From Alphaproteobacteria bacterium (lineage in GTDB: Bacteria; Pseudomonadota; Alphaproteobacteria; Rhizobiales; Aestuariivirgaceae): 48,871 nucleotides of DNA. Every line of letters starts with the position of its first letter. The stretch's first letter is position 1. Below the pieces are notes generated by a model that did no database searches, was not told the origin of the DNA, and worked only from the letters and a program-made list of their open reading frames with translations. Where the stretch lies: the NCBI GenBank assembly GCA_024640405.1, contig JAHEFB010000027.1, forward strand, positions 1 to 48,871, in the 5' to 3' direction. This document shows, in pieces, positions 6,862-16,382 of this stretch. Position numbers and translations under genes: made by a program.

Positions 6862-8547
6862 ATGACTCTGGATTTTGCACCGAGCGGTACAAGGCTCGAC
6901 AGCCACGAGGTCACTAATCAGGCGACCGTGCTGACCGATTACAACGCATTTGACAGCGATCCCGCACTCAGCGCCGCGTTGGAGCGGGAAGGCGGGGGTT
7001 GGGCTAAGGCCAGAGCCAGCAAGCTTGGCGCTGTTGTTGGCTCCCAGGAGTTGCAGCATCAGGCTTATCTGGCGAACAAGTTCGTGCCCGAGCTGATGAC
7101 CCATGACCGGTTCGGGCACCGTCTGGACGAGGTCGAATATCATCCGGCCTATCATTATCTGATGTCGCAGGCCTTTGGCGCAGGTGTGGCGGGCCTTGCC
7201 TGGAGCAGCGAGAAGCCTGGCGGGCATCTGGCTCGCGCGGTGCTGAGTTTTCTATGGAATCAGGGCGAGAACGGTGTCGGATGTCCCACGGGCATGGCCT
7301 ACGCCGCCGTGCCGGCCCTGCGACAGAGCCCGCGCCTGCGTGACAGCTGGGCGAAGAAGCTCACCGTCAAGAGCTACGATCCCGAGCTGCGCCCCGAAGT
7401 GGAAAAGGCATCGCTCACTATCGGCATGACGCTGACGGAAAAACAGGCAGGATCGGACTTGCGCGGTAGCACCACGCGAGCGCGCCAAGCAGGGGCCAAG
7501 GACGAATACCTACTGACCGGCCACAAATGGTTCTGCTCCGCACCGATGAGCGATGGTTTCTTCGTGATCGCCTATACCGATGCCGGCCCGACCCTGTTCG
7601 TCGTGCCGCGTGTTCTGCCGGATGGCAAGCGGAACCGCTTCTATATCCAGATGCTCAAGGACAAATGCGGCAATCGCTCCAACGCCTCCAGTTCCATCGA
7701 GTTGTGCGACACCTTTGCCTGGCGTATCAGCGAAGAAGGCAAGGGCATCCGCACGGCTATGGAGGATGCCCACCTGACGCGGCTCGATTTCGCCGTCGGC
7801 TCGGCTGGGCTGATGCGCCAGGCGCTGTCTCAGGCAATCCATTACGGGCGTGGCCGCCGGGCTTTCCAGAAGCCCATCGCCAGCCAGCCGCTGATGCAGA
7901 ATGTCCTGGCCGATCTGGCGCTGGAATCCGAAGCCGCGATGACATTGGTTCTGCGCATCGCCCGGGCTATCGACGAAGCCGAGCAAGGCAGCGAGACCGC
8001 AAAACAGTTGCAGCGCATAGGCCCGCCGCTTGTAAAGTTCTTCGTGTGCAAGACCGCTTCAGGTTTTACCGCCGAAGCGCTCGAATGCATGGGCGGCAAC
8101 GGCTATATCGAAAACCACATGCTCGCCCGGCTTTACCGCGAAGCGCCGCTCAACTGTATCTGGGAAGGCAGCTCGAACATGGTTTGTCTTGATGTGCTAC
8201 GCGCGCTGGAGCAGAACCCGAGCCTGATGGATGTGATGATGGCAGAGTTGCGCAAGGCACAGGGCGCCGATCCAAGCCTCGATGCCATGATCGACAGCTT
8301 CACGGCCGACCTCGCCGGGCTTGGAAACGCACCCTATCATGCGCGCTGGCTGGCGGAGCGGCTGGTGCGCATGTGGCAGGCGGCGCTGCTGTTGCAACAC
8401 ACGCCTAGCTATGTCGCCGATGCGTTTGTCAGCACGCGTCTCGATGGCAATCGAGGGTTTCATTACGGCGCGATGGGCGGCCAATACGATACCGGCGCGA
8501 TTCTGGAACGAGCGGCGCCGCCGGAACTATTCCCTGCGAGGGTTTGA
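6862..8547 (+). CDS. aidB: AidB-like acyl-CoA dehydrogenase
   Basis: 561 residues, close to AidB (about 540). It has the acyl-CoA dehydrogenase fold and AidB-type blocks: NGVGCPTGMAYAAVPALR, MTLTEKQAGSDLR, GRRAFQKPIASQPLMQN, ALECMGGNGYIENHMLARLY and LNCIWEGSSNMVCLDVLRAL. In E. coli AidB is a flavoprotein of the Ada alkylation response that binds DNA and has weak isovaleryl-CoA dehydrogenase activity. The start ATG follows AGGAGG at ideal spacing. Here the partner is a TetR gene, not ada, so control probably differs. An AlkA-type glycosylase is also in the window (42400-43050) but far away. Confidence 0.85.
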   Translation: MTLDFAPSGTRLDSHEVTNQATVLTDYNAFDSDPALSAALEREGGGWAKARASKLGAVVGSQELQHQAYLANKFVPELMTHDRFGHRLDEVEYHPAYHYLMSQAFGAGVAGLAWSSEKPGGHLARAVLSFLWNQGENGVGCPTGMAYAAVPALRQSPRLRDSWAKKLTVKSYDPELRPEVEKASLTIGMTLTEKQAGSDLRGSTTRARQAGAKDEYLLTGHKWFCSAPMSDGFFVIAYTDAGPTLFVVPRVLPDGKRNRFYIQMLKDKCGNRSNASSSIELCDTFAWRISEEGKGIRTAMEDAHLTRLDFAVGSAGLMRQALSQAIHYGRGRRAFQKPIASQPLMQNVLADLALESEAAMTLVLRIARAIDEAEQGSETAKQLQRIGPPLVKFFVCKTASGFTAEALECMGGNGYIENHMLARLYREAPLNCIWEGSSNMVCLDVLRALEQNPSLMDVMMAELRKAQGADPSLDAMIDSFTADLAGLGNAPYHARWLAERLVRMWQAALLLQHTPSYVADAFVSTRLDGNRGFHYGAMGGQYDTGAILERAAPPELFPARV

Positions 8548-9085
8548 ATCATGCAAGATGCGCCGAAGGTTGGAAGTTCCGAAATACACAGTTGGCGCAT
8601 GAAGAACCTGACTCAAAATGGGGCACCCAGATCATCGAGCTGGAGTTCGTCCGGAAACAAACCGTTTGAAGTCCCCTGCCCCGGGTCAAGCTGTTGCCAT
8701 TGGAGACAATGAGTCCAAAATCCGTGATTGGCTGGCGTCGCTGATTCACTAAAGGATGCTGGACCGGACTCTGACTTGTCTCAATTTGCATTTGAGCAAT
8801 GGGGGTGTTTTTTAGTGCTCAGAACCGGGTGCAGGAAGGTAAAACCGGACATTCAGTTTGAGGGGCCAAAGACAACTTTGTCCGGATAGTGTTGAAAAAG
8901 TCGCCTTGATGACGCCTTTGTCTCAAGTCCTGCCGTGTCAGACCCGGTACAAACCGACCAGAACTGAGTGCGAGATTACGTCCGAACTTCCGCAGATTAA
9001 TCGATTGGCAACGTGTTTTGGGTAGAACAAACCATGAAAACGTGTGATGATACTCCGTTCAGAGCACCCGTTGTGAGTAACCGTC
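8548..9085. other. intergenic region with decayed sequence between aidB and nrdJ
   Basis: No confident gene. One short frame, 8618-8752, encodes 44 residues ending DNESKIRDWLASLIH and could be the tail of a dead gene, but has no recognised family. GTGTTGAAAAAGTCG at about 8889-8903 resembles, from memory, terminal sequences of several IS types. No second end is found. The stretch just before nrdJ must hold its promoter; no B12-riboswitch core was seen. Confidence 0.45.
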
Positions 9086-11422
9086 GTGGCTACAGACACC
9101 GCACTTGATCCGATTTCCCACGAAATCTGGGACATGAAGTACCGCTTCAAGTCGCCGGACGGGACCCCTATTGATCAAACGGTTGACGACACCTGGGCGC
9201 GTGTCGGCAAGGCGCTTGCCGCCCCGGAAAAGAAAAACGACCGTGCTCGCTGGGAAAAGACGTTCGTGGAAGTCATGTCCGGTTACAAGTTTTTGCCGGC
9301 CGGCAGGATTATCGCCGGCGCCGGAACCGGGCGCAGCGTCACCCTGTTCAACTGCTTTGTCATGGGAACCATCGAAGACGACATGAGCGCGATCTTCAAC
9401 GGATTGCGCGAAGCTGCCCTGACCATGCAGCAGGGCGGCGGTATCGGCCATGATTTTTCCACCCTGCGCCCCCGGGGAGCACCGGTCAGGGGTGTTGGCG
9501 CCGATGCGTCCGGCCCGTTGAGTTTCATGGATGTCTGGGATGCCATGTGCCGCACCATCATGTCAGCAGGTTCCCGGCGTGGCGCCATGATGGCGACCAT
9601 GCGGTGCGATCATCCCGACATCGAGGACTTCATCTCCGCCAAGCAGGACGCTCACCGCCTTCGCATGTTCAATCTTTCCGTGCTGGTCACCGACCCGTTC
9701 ATGGCGTCGGTCCAGGCAGATGGAGACTGGCCGCTGGTGTTTGAAGGCACCGTCTTCAAGACCGTCCGGGCACGCGATCTGTGGAACCGGATCATGCAGT
9801 CAACATTTGCCTATGCCGAACCCGGCGTGATTTTCATTGATCGCATCAACGCGCGCAACAATCTGTCTTACTGCGAAACCATTCACGCCACCAATCCGTG
9901 TGGCGAACAACCGTTGCCGCCATATGGCGCCTGCCTGCTTGGGTCGATCAATCTGGCAAACCTTGTGGTGGCGCCGTTTTCCGATACCGCCCATCTCGAC
10001 ATCGAAGAGCTTGAACGCATAACAGCCATTGCAGTTCGAATGCTGGACAATGTGGTGGATGTTTCAAACTACCCGCTGGAGGAGCAGGCTGCCGAAGCAC
10101 ATGCCAAACGGCGGCTCGGCCTTGGGGTAACAGGGCTGGCCAATGCACTTGCCATGTGTGGATTGCGCTATGGTTCGGATGCGGCCGCTGCTGCTGCAAA
10201 AAGCTGGATGCAGGCCATAGAGAATGCTGCCTATTTGGCAAGTTCCGACATCGCGGCGGAAAAAGGCTCATTTCCCCTGTTTGATGCTGAAGAATATCTG
10301 GCATCCGGACATGTTCGCGACCTTGCTGACGGTGTGCACAAAGCCATCGCGAAGAACGGCATTCGCAACGCCCTGCTCACTTCAATTGCGCCTACCGGCA
10401 CCATATCCCTGTTCGCGGGCAACGTCTCGTCTGGTGTCGAACCGGCTTTTTCCTTGACCTACAACCGCAAGGTGCTCCAGCCGGATGGAAGTCATCGTGT
10501 CGAACTGGTTGAAGATTATGCGCTTCGGGTGTTTCGCGCGATGGGCGGAGACGATGCCAATTTGCCCGAGGCATTGGTAACAACGGCTGATCTGTCACCG
10601 CACGACCACCTGGTCATGCAGGCTGCCCTGCAGGCGCATGTCGACAGTTCGATTTCCAAGACCGTCAACTGCCCAGAAAGCATTTCCTTCGACGACTTCA
10701 GCAATGTGTATCTGGAAGCCTGGGAGCTTGGATTGAAAGGCTGTACCACCTATCGCCCCAATGACGTCACCGGGTCTGTTCTGTCGGAAGCAGCAATTGA
10801 AGATACGGCAGAAGCCCAGGCCGCATTACCGCTGGAAGCCCCCCTTGCCCCGGTTGGCGGGGCCGATGGCGGGGGCGTGGTTTACATGCGCCAACCGCTT
10901 GACCGCGATCCTGTGCTGCCCGGTTTCACCTACAAGTTGAAATGGGGTGACAGCGATCACGCCATCTACATCACGCTGAATGACATCATAGAAAATGAGC
11001 GCCGGCGTCCGTTTGAAATCTTTATCAACTCGAAAAACATGGAACACTATGCCTGGACCGTTGCACTGACCCGCATGATCTCTGCCGTATTCAGGCGCGG
11101 TGGTGACGTGTCCTTTGTGGTTGAGGAATTGAAGGCCGTTTTTGACCCGCGCGGCGGACACTGGATGGAAGGCCGTTATGTGCCGTCCCTGCTGGCTGCC
11201 ATTGGCGGCGTCATAGAAAAGCACATGCTGGCGACCGGTTTCCTCAAGAGCGTCAAAAATCTGTCCGGCGTGGATCCAGCCAGCATTGAAGCACAACGGC
11301 TTGCGGTTGGAGATGATGTAAAGCGCTCAGGCGCACAATGCCCGAAATGCGGCGATTTTTCTATGGCTTTTCAGGAAGGTTGTGCCACCTGCATGTCCTG
11401 CGGCTACTCGAAATGCGGATAG
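9086..11422 (+). CDS. nrdJ: adenosylcobalamin-dependent ribonucleoside-diphosphate reductase (class II)
   Basis: Makes deoxyribonucleotides with a B12-derived radical, independent of oxygen. 778 residues. A redox cysteine lies in NCFVMG (Cys90) and the active-site block NPCGEQ spans 270-275. A finger-loop segment and the conserved PTGTISLFAGNVSSGVEPAF follow. The C-terminus carries a CxxC/CxxC zinc-ribbon-like tail (CPKC...CATCMSC) that probably serves in re-reduction. Translation starts at GTG 9086. No adjacent class I genes are present. Confidence 0.93.
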   Translation: MATDTALDPISHEIWDMKYRFKSPDGTPIDQTVDDTWARVGKALAAPEKKNDRARWEKTFVEVMSGYKFLPAGRIIAGAGTGRSVTLFNCFVMGTIEDDMSAIFNGLREAALTMQQGGGIGHDFSTLRPRGAPVRGVGADASGPLSFMDVWDAMCRTIMSAGSRRGAMMATMRCDHPDIEDFISAKQDAHRLRMFNLSVLVTDPFMASVQADGDWPLVFEGTVFKTVRARDLWNRIMQSTFAYAEPGVIFIDRINARNNLSYCETIHATNPCGEQPLPPYGACLLGSINLANLVVAPFSDTAHLDIEELERITAIAVRMLDNVVDVSNYPLEEQAAEAHAKRRLGLGVTGLANALAMCGLRYGSDAAAAAAKSWMQAIENAAYLASSDIAAEKGSFPLFDAEEYLASGHVRDLADGVHKAIAKNGIRNALLTSIAPTGTISLFAGNVSSGVEPAFSLTYNRKVLQPDGSHRVELVEDYALRVFRAMGGDDANLPEALVTTADLSPHDHLVMQAALQAHVDSSISKTVNCPESISFDDFSNVYLEAWELGLKGCTTYRPNDVTGSVLSEAAIEDTAEAQAALPLEAPLAPVGGADGGGVVYMRQPLDRDPVLPGFTYKLKWGDSDHAIYITLNDIIENERRRPFEIFINSKNMEHYAWTVALTRMISAVFRRGGDVSFVVEELKAVFDPRGGHWMEGRYVPSLLAAIGGVIEKHMLATGFLKSVKNLSGVDPASIEAQRLAVGDDVKRSGAQCPKCGDFSMAFQEGCATCMSCGYSKCG

Positions 11423-11438
11423 CCGGCCCCATCCTGTC

Positions 11439-11472
11439 TTGACAGATCAACAAGTTTGTTCTACTTTTGTTC
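11439..11472 (+). promoter_or_regulatory. SOS-controlled promoter: TTGACA / TACTTT with perfect LexA box
   Basis: TTGACA (11439-11444), 17-base spacer, TACTTT (11462-11467). A perfect alphaproteobacterial LexA box GTTC-N7-GTTC occupies 11458-11472 and its seven-base spacer contains the -10 hexamer. LexA bound here would exclude RNA polymerase. The next start codon (11497) follows 24 bases later with AGGAGA at 11485-11490. Confidence 0.75.
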
Positions 11473-11496
11473 TTATCGCCATACAGGAGAACAGAC

Positions 11497-11925
11497 ATGG
11501 GATTCAGCGCAAGCATGGAACTGGAAAAAGAGTTCAGCAACCGATTCTGGTTCTGGACCGGATTGTCAGGCAAGCGCTATATTCATTCCGTCTACGGGTC
11601 CGGAAACTGCCCGCCGCTGCCAGGCGCCATCTATGTTGTCGTGCGTCGTCTGGAGAATGACAACCGGGTGCCGGTTCGCATGGGACGGTTTTCGCCGTTG
11701 TGGGATTTTCCTTTGCCGGTTGCTGCCGACGACAGCGATTTTGAGATCCACGTGCATCTGCTGGCAGGTGATGAAATCCAGACCGTGCGTGTTTATGACG
11801 ACCTGGCCGCAGCGCTTGAGCTGGAGGCACACGATACACCAGACACTCCCTGCGCTTTGCCTGTTGCAGACGACGTCTGCTATACGCAACCCTCACTCCC
11901 ACTGTTTGCCGACGTCGCGGCGTAG
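11497..11925 (+). CDS. SOS-box-controlled protein of unknown function
   Basis: 142 residues; no family recognised. It is soluble, with no signal peptide or membrane segment. Notable blocks are NRFWFWTGLSGKRYIHSVY and GAIYVVVRRLENDNRVPVRMG, suggesting a small beta-rich fold, then an acidic tail with the ending PSLPLFADVAA. ATG 11497 is chosen for the AGGAGA in front; longer frames begin upstream of the promoter. A textbook LexA box over the -10 element is the best clue to its role: a DNA-damage response gene. It lies 74 bases after nrdJ and converges with chaC. Confidence 0.8.
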   Translation: MGFSASMELEKEFSNRFWFWTGLSGKRYIHSVYGSGNCPPLPGAIYVVVRRLENDNRVPVRMGRFSPLWDFPLPVAADDSDFEIHVHLLAGDEIQTVRVYDDLAAALELEAHDTPDTPCALPVADDVCYTQPSLPLFADVAA

Positions 11926-11931
11926 TGCGAA

Positions 11932-12501
11932 TTAGGATTGTTCCGGAGCCGGACGCCGGCGCCGGGCAAGCGCCAGGACTTCCGAAAGGTGCCCATCCTT
12001 GAATCCGAGTTCTTCGATGTGATCCAGCGTCGCGGAGATGTACTCAATGCACGGCCCGCCCTTGCCGTGTCCCTGCAGAACAAACGGCAGCAGGTCTTCG
12101 GCTGATCGGCGCCCCGCATACTGTGTGTGATGCTGATCAACCAGATAAGCCAGCGCATTGACCTTTTCCCGTGAACCATCCCGGTCGACCGAGATATCGC
12201 GCCAGCTTTCCTTGTAGATCATTGTGACCTGCTCGCGTTCGCGCAGATAGGCAATCGTTTCATCACGCCGTTCGCCGGCCACGCGATATCCGATCCCCCT
12301 GCACGACCCGCCCCGATCAAGACCCAGCACCAGGCCGGGTTTGTCAGGCGTGCCGCGGTGAACATGCGAATAGATGCAAAGCCGTCGATGCACGCCGTGC
12401 ATTACGGCACCACAGCGCTCCACAAAATCAAATCCGGGTCGCCACATCAGCGACCCATATCCAAATACCCAAAAATCCGCAGTCATCTGCTTATCCGACA
12501 T
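11932..12501 (-). CDS. chaC: ChaC-like gamma-glutamylcyclotransferase
   Basis: 189 residues from ATG 12501 (a GTG at 12522 is the alternative). The substrate loop GYGSLMWRP lies at 14-22. The catalytic glutamate probably lies in the block AYLREREQ, followed by the C-terminal ChaC block. ChaC proteins cleave glutathione to 5-oxoproline and Cys-Gly in the cytosol. It converges with the SOS gene (6 bases between stops) and is divergent from the DUF2125 gene. Confidence 0.88.
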   Translation of the reverse strand: MSDKQMTADFWVFGYGSLMWRPGFDFVERCGAVMHGVHRRLCIYSHVHRGTPDKPGLVLGLDRGGSCRGIGYRVAGERRDETIAYLREREQVTMIYKESWRDISVDRDGSREKVNALAYLVDQHHTQYAGRRSAEDLLPFVLQGHGKGGPCIEYISATLDHIEELGFKDGHLSEVLALARRRRPAPEQS

Positions 12502-12581
12502 TAATTCCGCTTCAACAATCACCGTGATAAATTGAAATTGTAATACCCTGCATCCCGAACAGACGCAAAAGTTTCGCCGCC

Positions 12582-13394
12582 ATGAACAGTCCCCTGGAAG
12601 TCAAACGCACGTCACCCCTGAAAATGCTGGCACCGCTGATAGTATTTGCCATCATCGCTGTGGCGTGGAGTGTTTACTGGTATGCCGCGTTGACCAAAGC
12701 ACAGCAAAAACTGGCAGCTATCGAGGCCAGTTACGCGAACATGACGTGCAGCAGCAGAAGCTGGGGCGGCTACCCGTTTCGCATACACTTCGACTGCACC
12801 GGTTTCACGACAACGTTTGAAGGTGCTGGTGTTTCGGCCGACAAGCTTCGCTTGATCGGGCAGGCCTGGAATCCAAATCACATAATTGGCGGCCTGTTTG
12901 GACCTGTCCGCATCAACGATCTTGAAATATCCGGCGAACCGATACGGTTCAGTTACCGCACCAGCAACGGTACTCTGGCGCTTGCTTCCTTGCTGGCCGA
13001 GAAGCAATCGGTCAAATTTTCAAGCGACCGGCAACTCACCATCGCAAGAATCGAAATACACCTCAGACCGGCATCGAACCCGAAGCGCCTTGATCTGGCG
13101 GCCACCCTGTCAGGTCTATCAACTGGCTCTGCCCATCTTGACAGTTTCAAGATCACCGGAGCACTGGACCAGGCGATACCCCGGGAGGGCAGTTTTGAGT
13201 TTCTGTCCGAACCTTCCGAATACCTCGATGCAATCTGGATTGTCCAGCATCTGGCCGATCTGGGTGATGCCGAGCTGAACGCCGCACAGGCTGTCATAAC
13301 CCCTTTGTTGAAAGCAAATGACAACAAACTTCCAATCCAGCTGAAAGACAAGACCTGGTACTGGGGCCCGTTTGCGGTGGCAAAGTCAGAGTAA
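12582..13394 (+). CDS. DUF2125 domain protein, membrane anchored
   Basis: 270 residues. A short cytosolic N-terminus and one membrane segment at about 16-36 precede a long periplasmic domain. The block CSSRSWGGYPFRIHFDC, with a likely disulfide pair, is typical of DUF2125 proteins of alphaproteobacteria; their function is unknown. The stop codon is followed immediately by a small palindrome of the TACCA repeat family (13395-13418). Confidence 0.8.
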   Translation: MNSPLEVKRTSPLKMLAPLIVFAIIAVAWSVYWYAALTKAQQKLAAIEASYANMTCSSRSWGGYPFRIHFDCTGFTTTFEGAGVSADKLRLIGQAWNPNHIIGGLFGPVRINDLEISGEPIRFSYRTSNGTLALASLLAEKQSVKFSSDRQLTIARIEIHLRPASNPKRLDLAATLSGLSTGSAHLDSFKITGALDQAIPREGSFEFLSEPSEYLDAIWIVQHLADLGDAELNAAQAVITPLLKANDNKLPIQLKDKTWYWGPFAVAKSE

Positions 13395-13418
13395 TACCAA
13401 AGGAAGTGACCTTCGGTA
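13395..13418. repeat. 24-base palindrome, miniature of the TACCA repeat family
   Basis: TACCAAAGG and CCTTCGGTA form nine-base arms with one mismatch around a six-base centre. The left arm equals the first bases of the copy at 3924 (TACCAAAGGAA). It lies between the convergent stops of the DUF2125 gene and tyrC and could act as a two-way stem, though no T runs are present. Confidence 0.55.
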
Positions 13419-13423
13419 CAACA

Positions 13424-14383
13424 TCAAGGCTCCTCAGGTCGCTTGACCATCACCTTCTGGTCCTGGCCTTGCGCACCCCGGCCAAAGTCCGGCTTCTCCG
13501 TATCCTGGCCTGCCTCAATAATTCGTTTCCGAATCCCGCGGGCGCGGTCAAATGTGTCAAACAACATGCCGCCATCCCCCCATCGGATCGCTCTTTGCAG
13601 TGCCGACAGGTCTTCCGAAAACCGGCCCAGCAGCTCCAGCACGGCTTTCCTGTTATTCAGGAAAACATCCCGCCACATGGTCGGATCGGATGCCGCAAGG
13701 CGGGTGAAGTCACGAAATCCGCCCGCAGAATACTTGATCACTTCGCGTTGCGTGACTTCCTCAAGATCTGCGGCGGTTGTCACAATATTGAATGCTATAA
13801 GCTGTGGCAGATGAGATGTAATGCTCAACACCCGGTCATGATGATCCGGATCCATTATGTCCACGCTGGAGCCACATGCCTGCCAGAACGCGGTCAATCG
13901 CGCAATCGGCTGCTCATCTGAGCCCGCAAGCGGCGTCAGAATACACCAGCGATTTTCAAACAGTGAGGCAAAACCTGAATCAGGTCCCGAATACTCAGTT
14001 CCCGCAATGGGATGTCCGGGAACAAAATGCACGTTTCCCGGGATATGCGGCGATACATCCCGGATCACTGCCGATTTCACCGACCCGACATCCGTGACAA
14101 TCGCACCCGGTTTCAAAGATTTGCTTATCGCCTCGGCAACCGCACCGCAGGCGCCAACCGGCACACACAAGAAAACCAGATCAGCATCGCACACCGCATC
14201 CGCCGCCGACTCATGCATGCTGTCCGCCAGGCCCAACTCCAGCGCGCGGTCGCGGGTTTCCGCGGAACGCGAATGGCCCGCTATCGTCCTTGCCAGTTTT
14301 TCCCGGCGCATGACATGCGACAGGGACGAGCCGATCAGGCCCAGACCAATCAGGGCTACCTTTTCAAATGGCTCAAATACCAT
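13424..14383 (-). CDS. tyrC: prephenate/arogenate dehydrogenase
   Basis: Oxidatively decarboxylates prephenate or arogenate on the way to tyrosine. 319 residues. The NAD(P) loop GLGLIGSSL is at 12-20. The conserved block PGHPIAGTEYSGP and the helical dimerisation half with VLSITSHLPQLIAF follow. It is last in the minus-strand set chorismate mutase, hisC, tyrC, with 6 bases between hisC and this gene. The C-terminus has a charged tail of about 30 residues. Confidence 0.92.
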   Translation of the reverse strand: MVFEPFEKVALIGLGLIGSSLSHVMRREKLARTIAGHSRSAETRDRALELGLADSMHESAADAVCDADLVFLCVPVGACGAVAEAISKSLKPGAIVTDVGSVKSAVIRDVSPHIPGNVHFVPGHPIAGTEYSGPDSGFASLFENRWCILTPLAGSDEQPIARLTAFWQACGSSVDIMDPDHHDRVLSITSHLPQLIAFNIVTTAADLEEVTQREVIKYSAGGFRDFTRLAASDPTMWRDVFLNNRKAVLELLGRFSEDLSALQRAIRWGDGGMLFDTFDRARGIRKRIIEAGQDTEKPDFGRGAQGQDQKVMVKRPEEP

Positions 14384-14389
14384 GCCTGA

Positions 14390-15493
14390 TCATTCCGACA
14401 TGAAAGCGCGAAGCGTGTCGACGAATGCGGTGCACCCGGCCTCATCTCCAATCGAAACCCTGAGCGCGCCCGGTAAACCGTAAGCATCCATTCGCCGCAC
14501 CACCACGTTGTTGGAAATCAGAAAGGCATCAGCCGCCGCCGCAGTCTTTGCACCGTCCTGCGGGAAGTGAACCAACACGAAATTGCCAACACCAGGTGTC
14601 ACAGTCAGCCCCATCGCTTCGACAGCGGCAGTTACCTTCGGCAGCCACACATCATTGTGTTCGACCGCCTTTGCCAGATGTGCACTATCCTGTACCGCCG
14701 CCGCACCAGCCGCGATTGAAGGCATGGCAACATTGAAAGGCCCGCGAATACGATTGAGTACATCCGCCACATTTTCCGGACAGTAGGCCCATCCCAAACG
14801 CAAGCCCGCCAGCCCGTAGGCCTTTGAAAAGGTTCGCGTCATCACCACATTTCTCGACGTGGACACAAGCTCCATGCCTGCTTCATAGTCATTGCGGCTG
14901 ACATACTCAGCGTAAGCTGCATCCAGCACCAGCAAACAGTCTTCCGGAAGGCCGGCATGAAGCCGCTTGACCTCGTCAAAACTGACATAGGTGCCGGTGG
15001 GATTGTTCGGATTGGCAAGAAACACAATACGGGTCCGCGGCGTAATAGCAGCAAGAATGGCGTCCACATCCGCCGTGAGATCGCTTTCCGGCACGACTAC
15101 CGGGGTGGCGCCGTTGGCACGAATGATGATCGGGTAGACCAGAAACCCGTGTTCGGTGTAGATCGCCTCATCGCCCGATTGCAAATACCCGCTTGCCAGA
15201 AGCTGCAGCAGTTCGTCGGACCCCGCGCCACACACAATATTTGCCGGATTGATGCCATGCGCCCTGGCCAGCGCATCGCGAAGAACGCCTGATCCGCCAT
15301 CAGGGTACAACGCCAGGTTCTGCGCACATTCGGCATATGCCTGCAGCGCAGCCGGACTGGGACCCATTGGCGACTCATTCGATGACAGCTTGTGCAGCTT
15401 GCCGGTACCCGAACCGGTTGACTTTCCCGGCACATATGCCGCGATGTCGAGAATACCGTCGCGCGGTCGGGGGATGTTTACTGGATTTGTCAT
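14390..15493 (-). CDS. hisC: histidinol-phosphate / aromatic aminotransferase
   Basis: PLP-dependent class I/II aminotransferase of 367 residues. It has the substrate block [21 protein letters not shown], and the PLP lysine in [15 protein letters not shown]. In the setting of chorismate mutase and prephenate dehydrogenase it probably transaminates prephenate or phenylpyruvates, perhaps as well as histidinol phosphate. Its start codon overlaps the stop of the upstream gene by 4 bases (ATGA). Confidence 0.92.
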   Translation of the reverse strand: MTNPVNIPRPRDGILDIAAYVPGKSTGSGTGKLHKLSSNESPMGPSPAALQAYAECAQNLALYPDGGSGVLRDALARAHGINPANIVCGAGSDELLQLLASGYLQSGDEAIYTEHGFLVYPIIIRANGATPVVVPESDLTADVDAILAAITPRTRIVFLANPNNPTGTYVSFDEVKRLHAGLPEDCLLVLDAAYAEYVSRNDYEAGMELVSTSRNVVMTRTFSKAYGLAGLRLGWAYCPENVADVLNRIRGPFNVAMPSIAAGAAAVQDSAHLAKAVEHNDVWLPKVTAAVEAMGLTVTPGVGNFVLVHFPQDGAKTAAAADAFLISNNVVVRRMDAYGLPGALRVSIGDEAGCTAFVDTLRAFMSE

Positions 15494-16293
15494 TGTTTCG
15501 AAAACTCCGTCGCGCTTGGATATCTGCCGGCAATTCTAAGTCTAAGGCTGCTGTTTCCCTTCAGGCTCACCAGCGGCTGCTCCGACATCTCCAGATATCC
15601 CGGTATCGCCGTGAGGTACACATCATCGGCAAGTTTGAGATGCCATATTGGCTTGGGAACAAAATCGCGAGGCAGTTTGCCGGTTGTAATCAACAGTGTT
15701 TCGTCTTCTCCAGTCGGCTCGCTCATCACCCGTCCCAGCACGACCAGCGAACGCGCCGGTTTGTCGGACTCTGCAGGCAGAACGGCTGCCACCCGCGAAC
15801 CCTGTCCGCCTGCCGTGTCAACTAGTACGCTTCGCCAGTCAAGTTTCAGCGGCACGACAACCAGTACCGGTTCACTGTCGGACAGAGAGCCGAGCGCAGC
15901 CTTCAACGATGTGGCTTTCTCGATCGGCACCAGAGAGGCGAACAGGTCAATTGCGCGACGATAGCGCAAGTCACTCATAACCTCCGGAACGGTCACAATG
16001 CGTACATCGGCCTGGGCCATCACGGACGCCGATATCACGGTGCGCCAAACCCGCTCGATGACAATCGCAGGCACGCGCCCGTCGGAAATCTCGAGCAAAC
16101 GCCGAAAAATGACTGCCTCACGCCCGGGTCGATAGGGCATGCCGACAGACTGGGAATTTGCCGTTTTCGCCAGCCGCACCTTTTCACTTGCGGCAAATCT
16201 GGCACACAGTAATTCCACGATCTGTTCATCAAGATCATCAATCTCCTGCCTGATGCCATCAAGCTCCGATGTCTGAATAGCCGGTCTTTCCAT
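15490..16293 (-). CDS. chorismate mutase (AroQ type) with C-terminal extension
   Basis: 267 residues from ATG 16293; a TTG 54 bases upstream is an alternative. Residues 10-95 form the AroQ helical mutase ([19 protein letters not shown], then the KVRLAK helix and the [13 protein letters not shown] helix), converting chorismate to prephenate. The remaining 160 or so residues are not prephenate dehydratase; they look like a regulatory, ACT-like or unknown domain. It is first gene of the aromatic amino-acid set on this strand. Confidence 0.88.
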   Translation of the reverse strand: MERPAIQTSELDGIRQEIDDLDEQIVELLCARFAASEKVRLAKTANSQSVGMPYRPGREAVIFRRLLEISDGRVPAIVIERVWRTVISASVMAQADVRIVTVPEVMSDLRYRRAIDLFASLVPIEKATSLKAALGSLSDSEPVLVVVPLKLDWRSVLVDTAGGQGSRVAAVLPAESDKPARSLVVLGRVMSEPTGEDETLLITTGKLPRDFVPKPIWHLKLADDVYLTAIPGYLEMSEQPLVSLKGNSSLRLRIAGRYPSATEFSKQ

Positions 16294-16382
16294 CAGAAAA
16301 ATTGCCCGTGTGAGATTAAGTTCGTGACGCAGTGTGCCCCCACGCAATGCTGCATGGTTCTAGAGCATATCCGGCCAGAAAA

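Noticed and set aside
9025..9039. GAAC-N7-GAAA before nrdJ as a LexA box
   Set aside because: One fixed base of the second half is wrong; not enough without induction data.
8548..9085. B12 riboswitch before nrdJ
   Set aside because: No B12-box-like core or matching stem array was found by eye.
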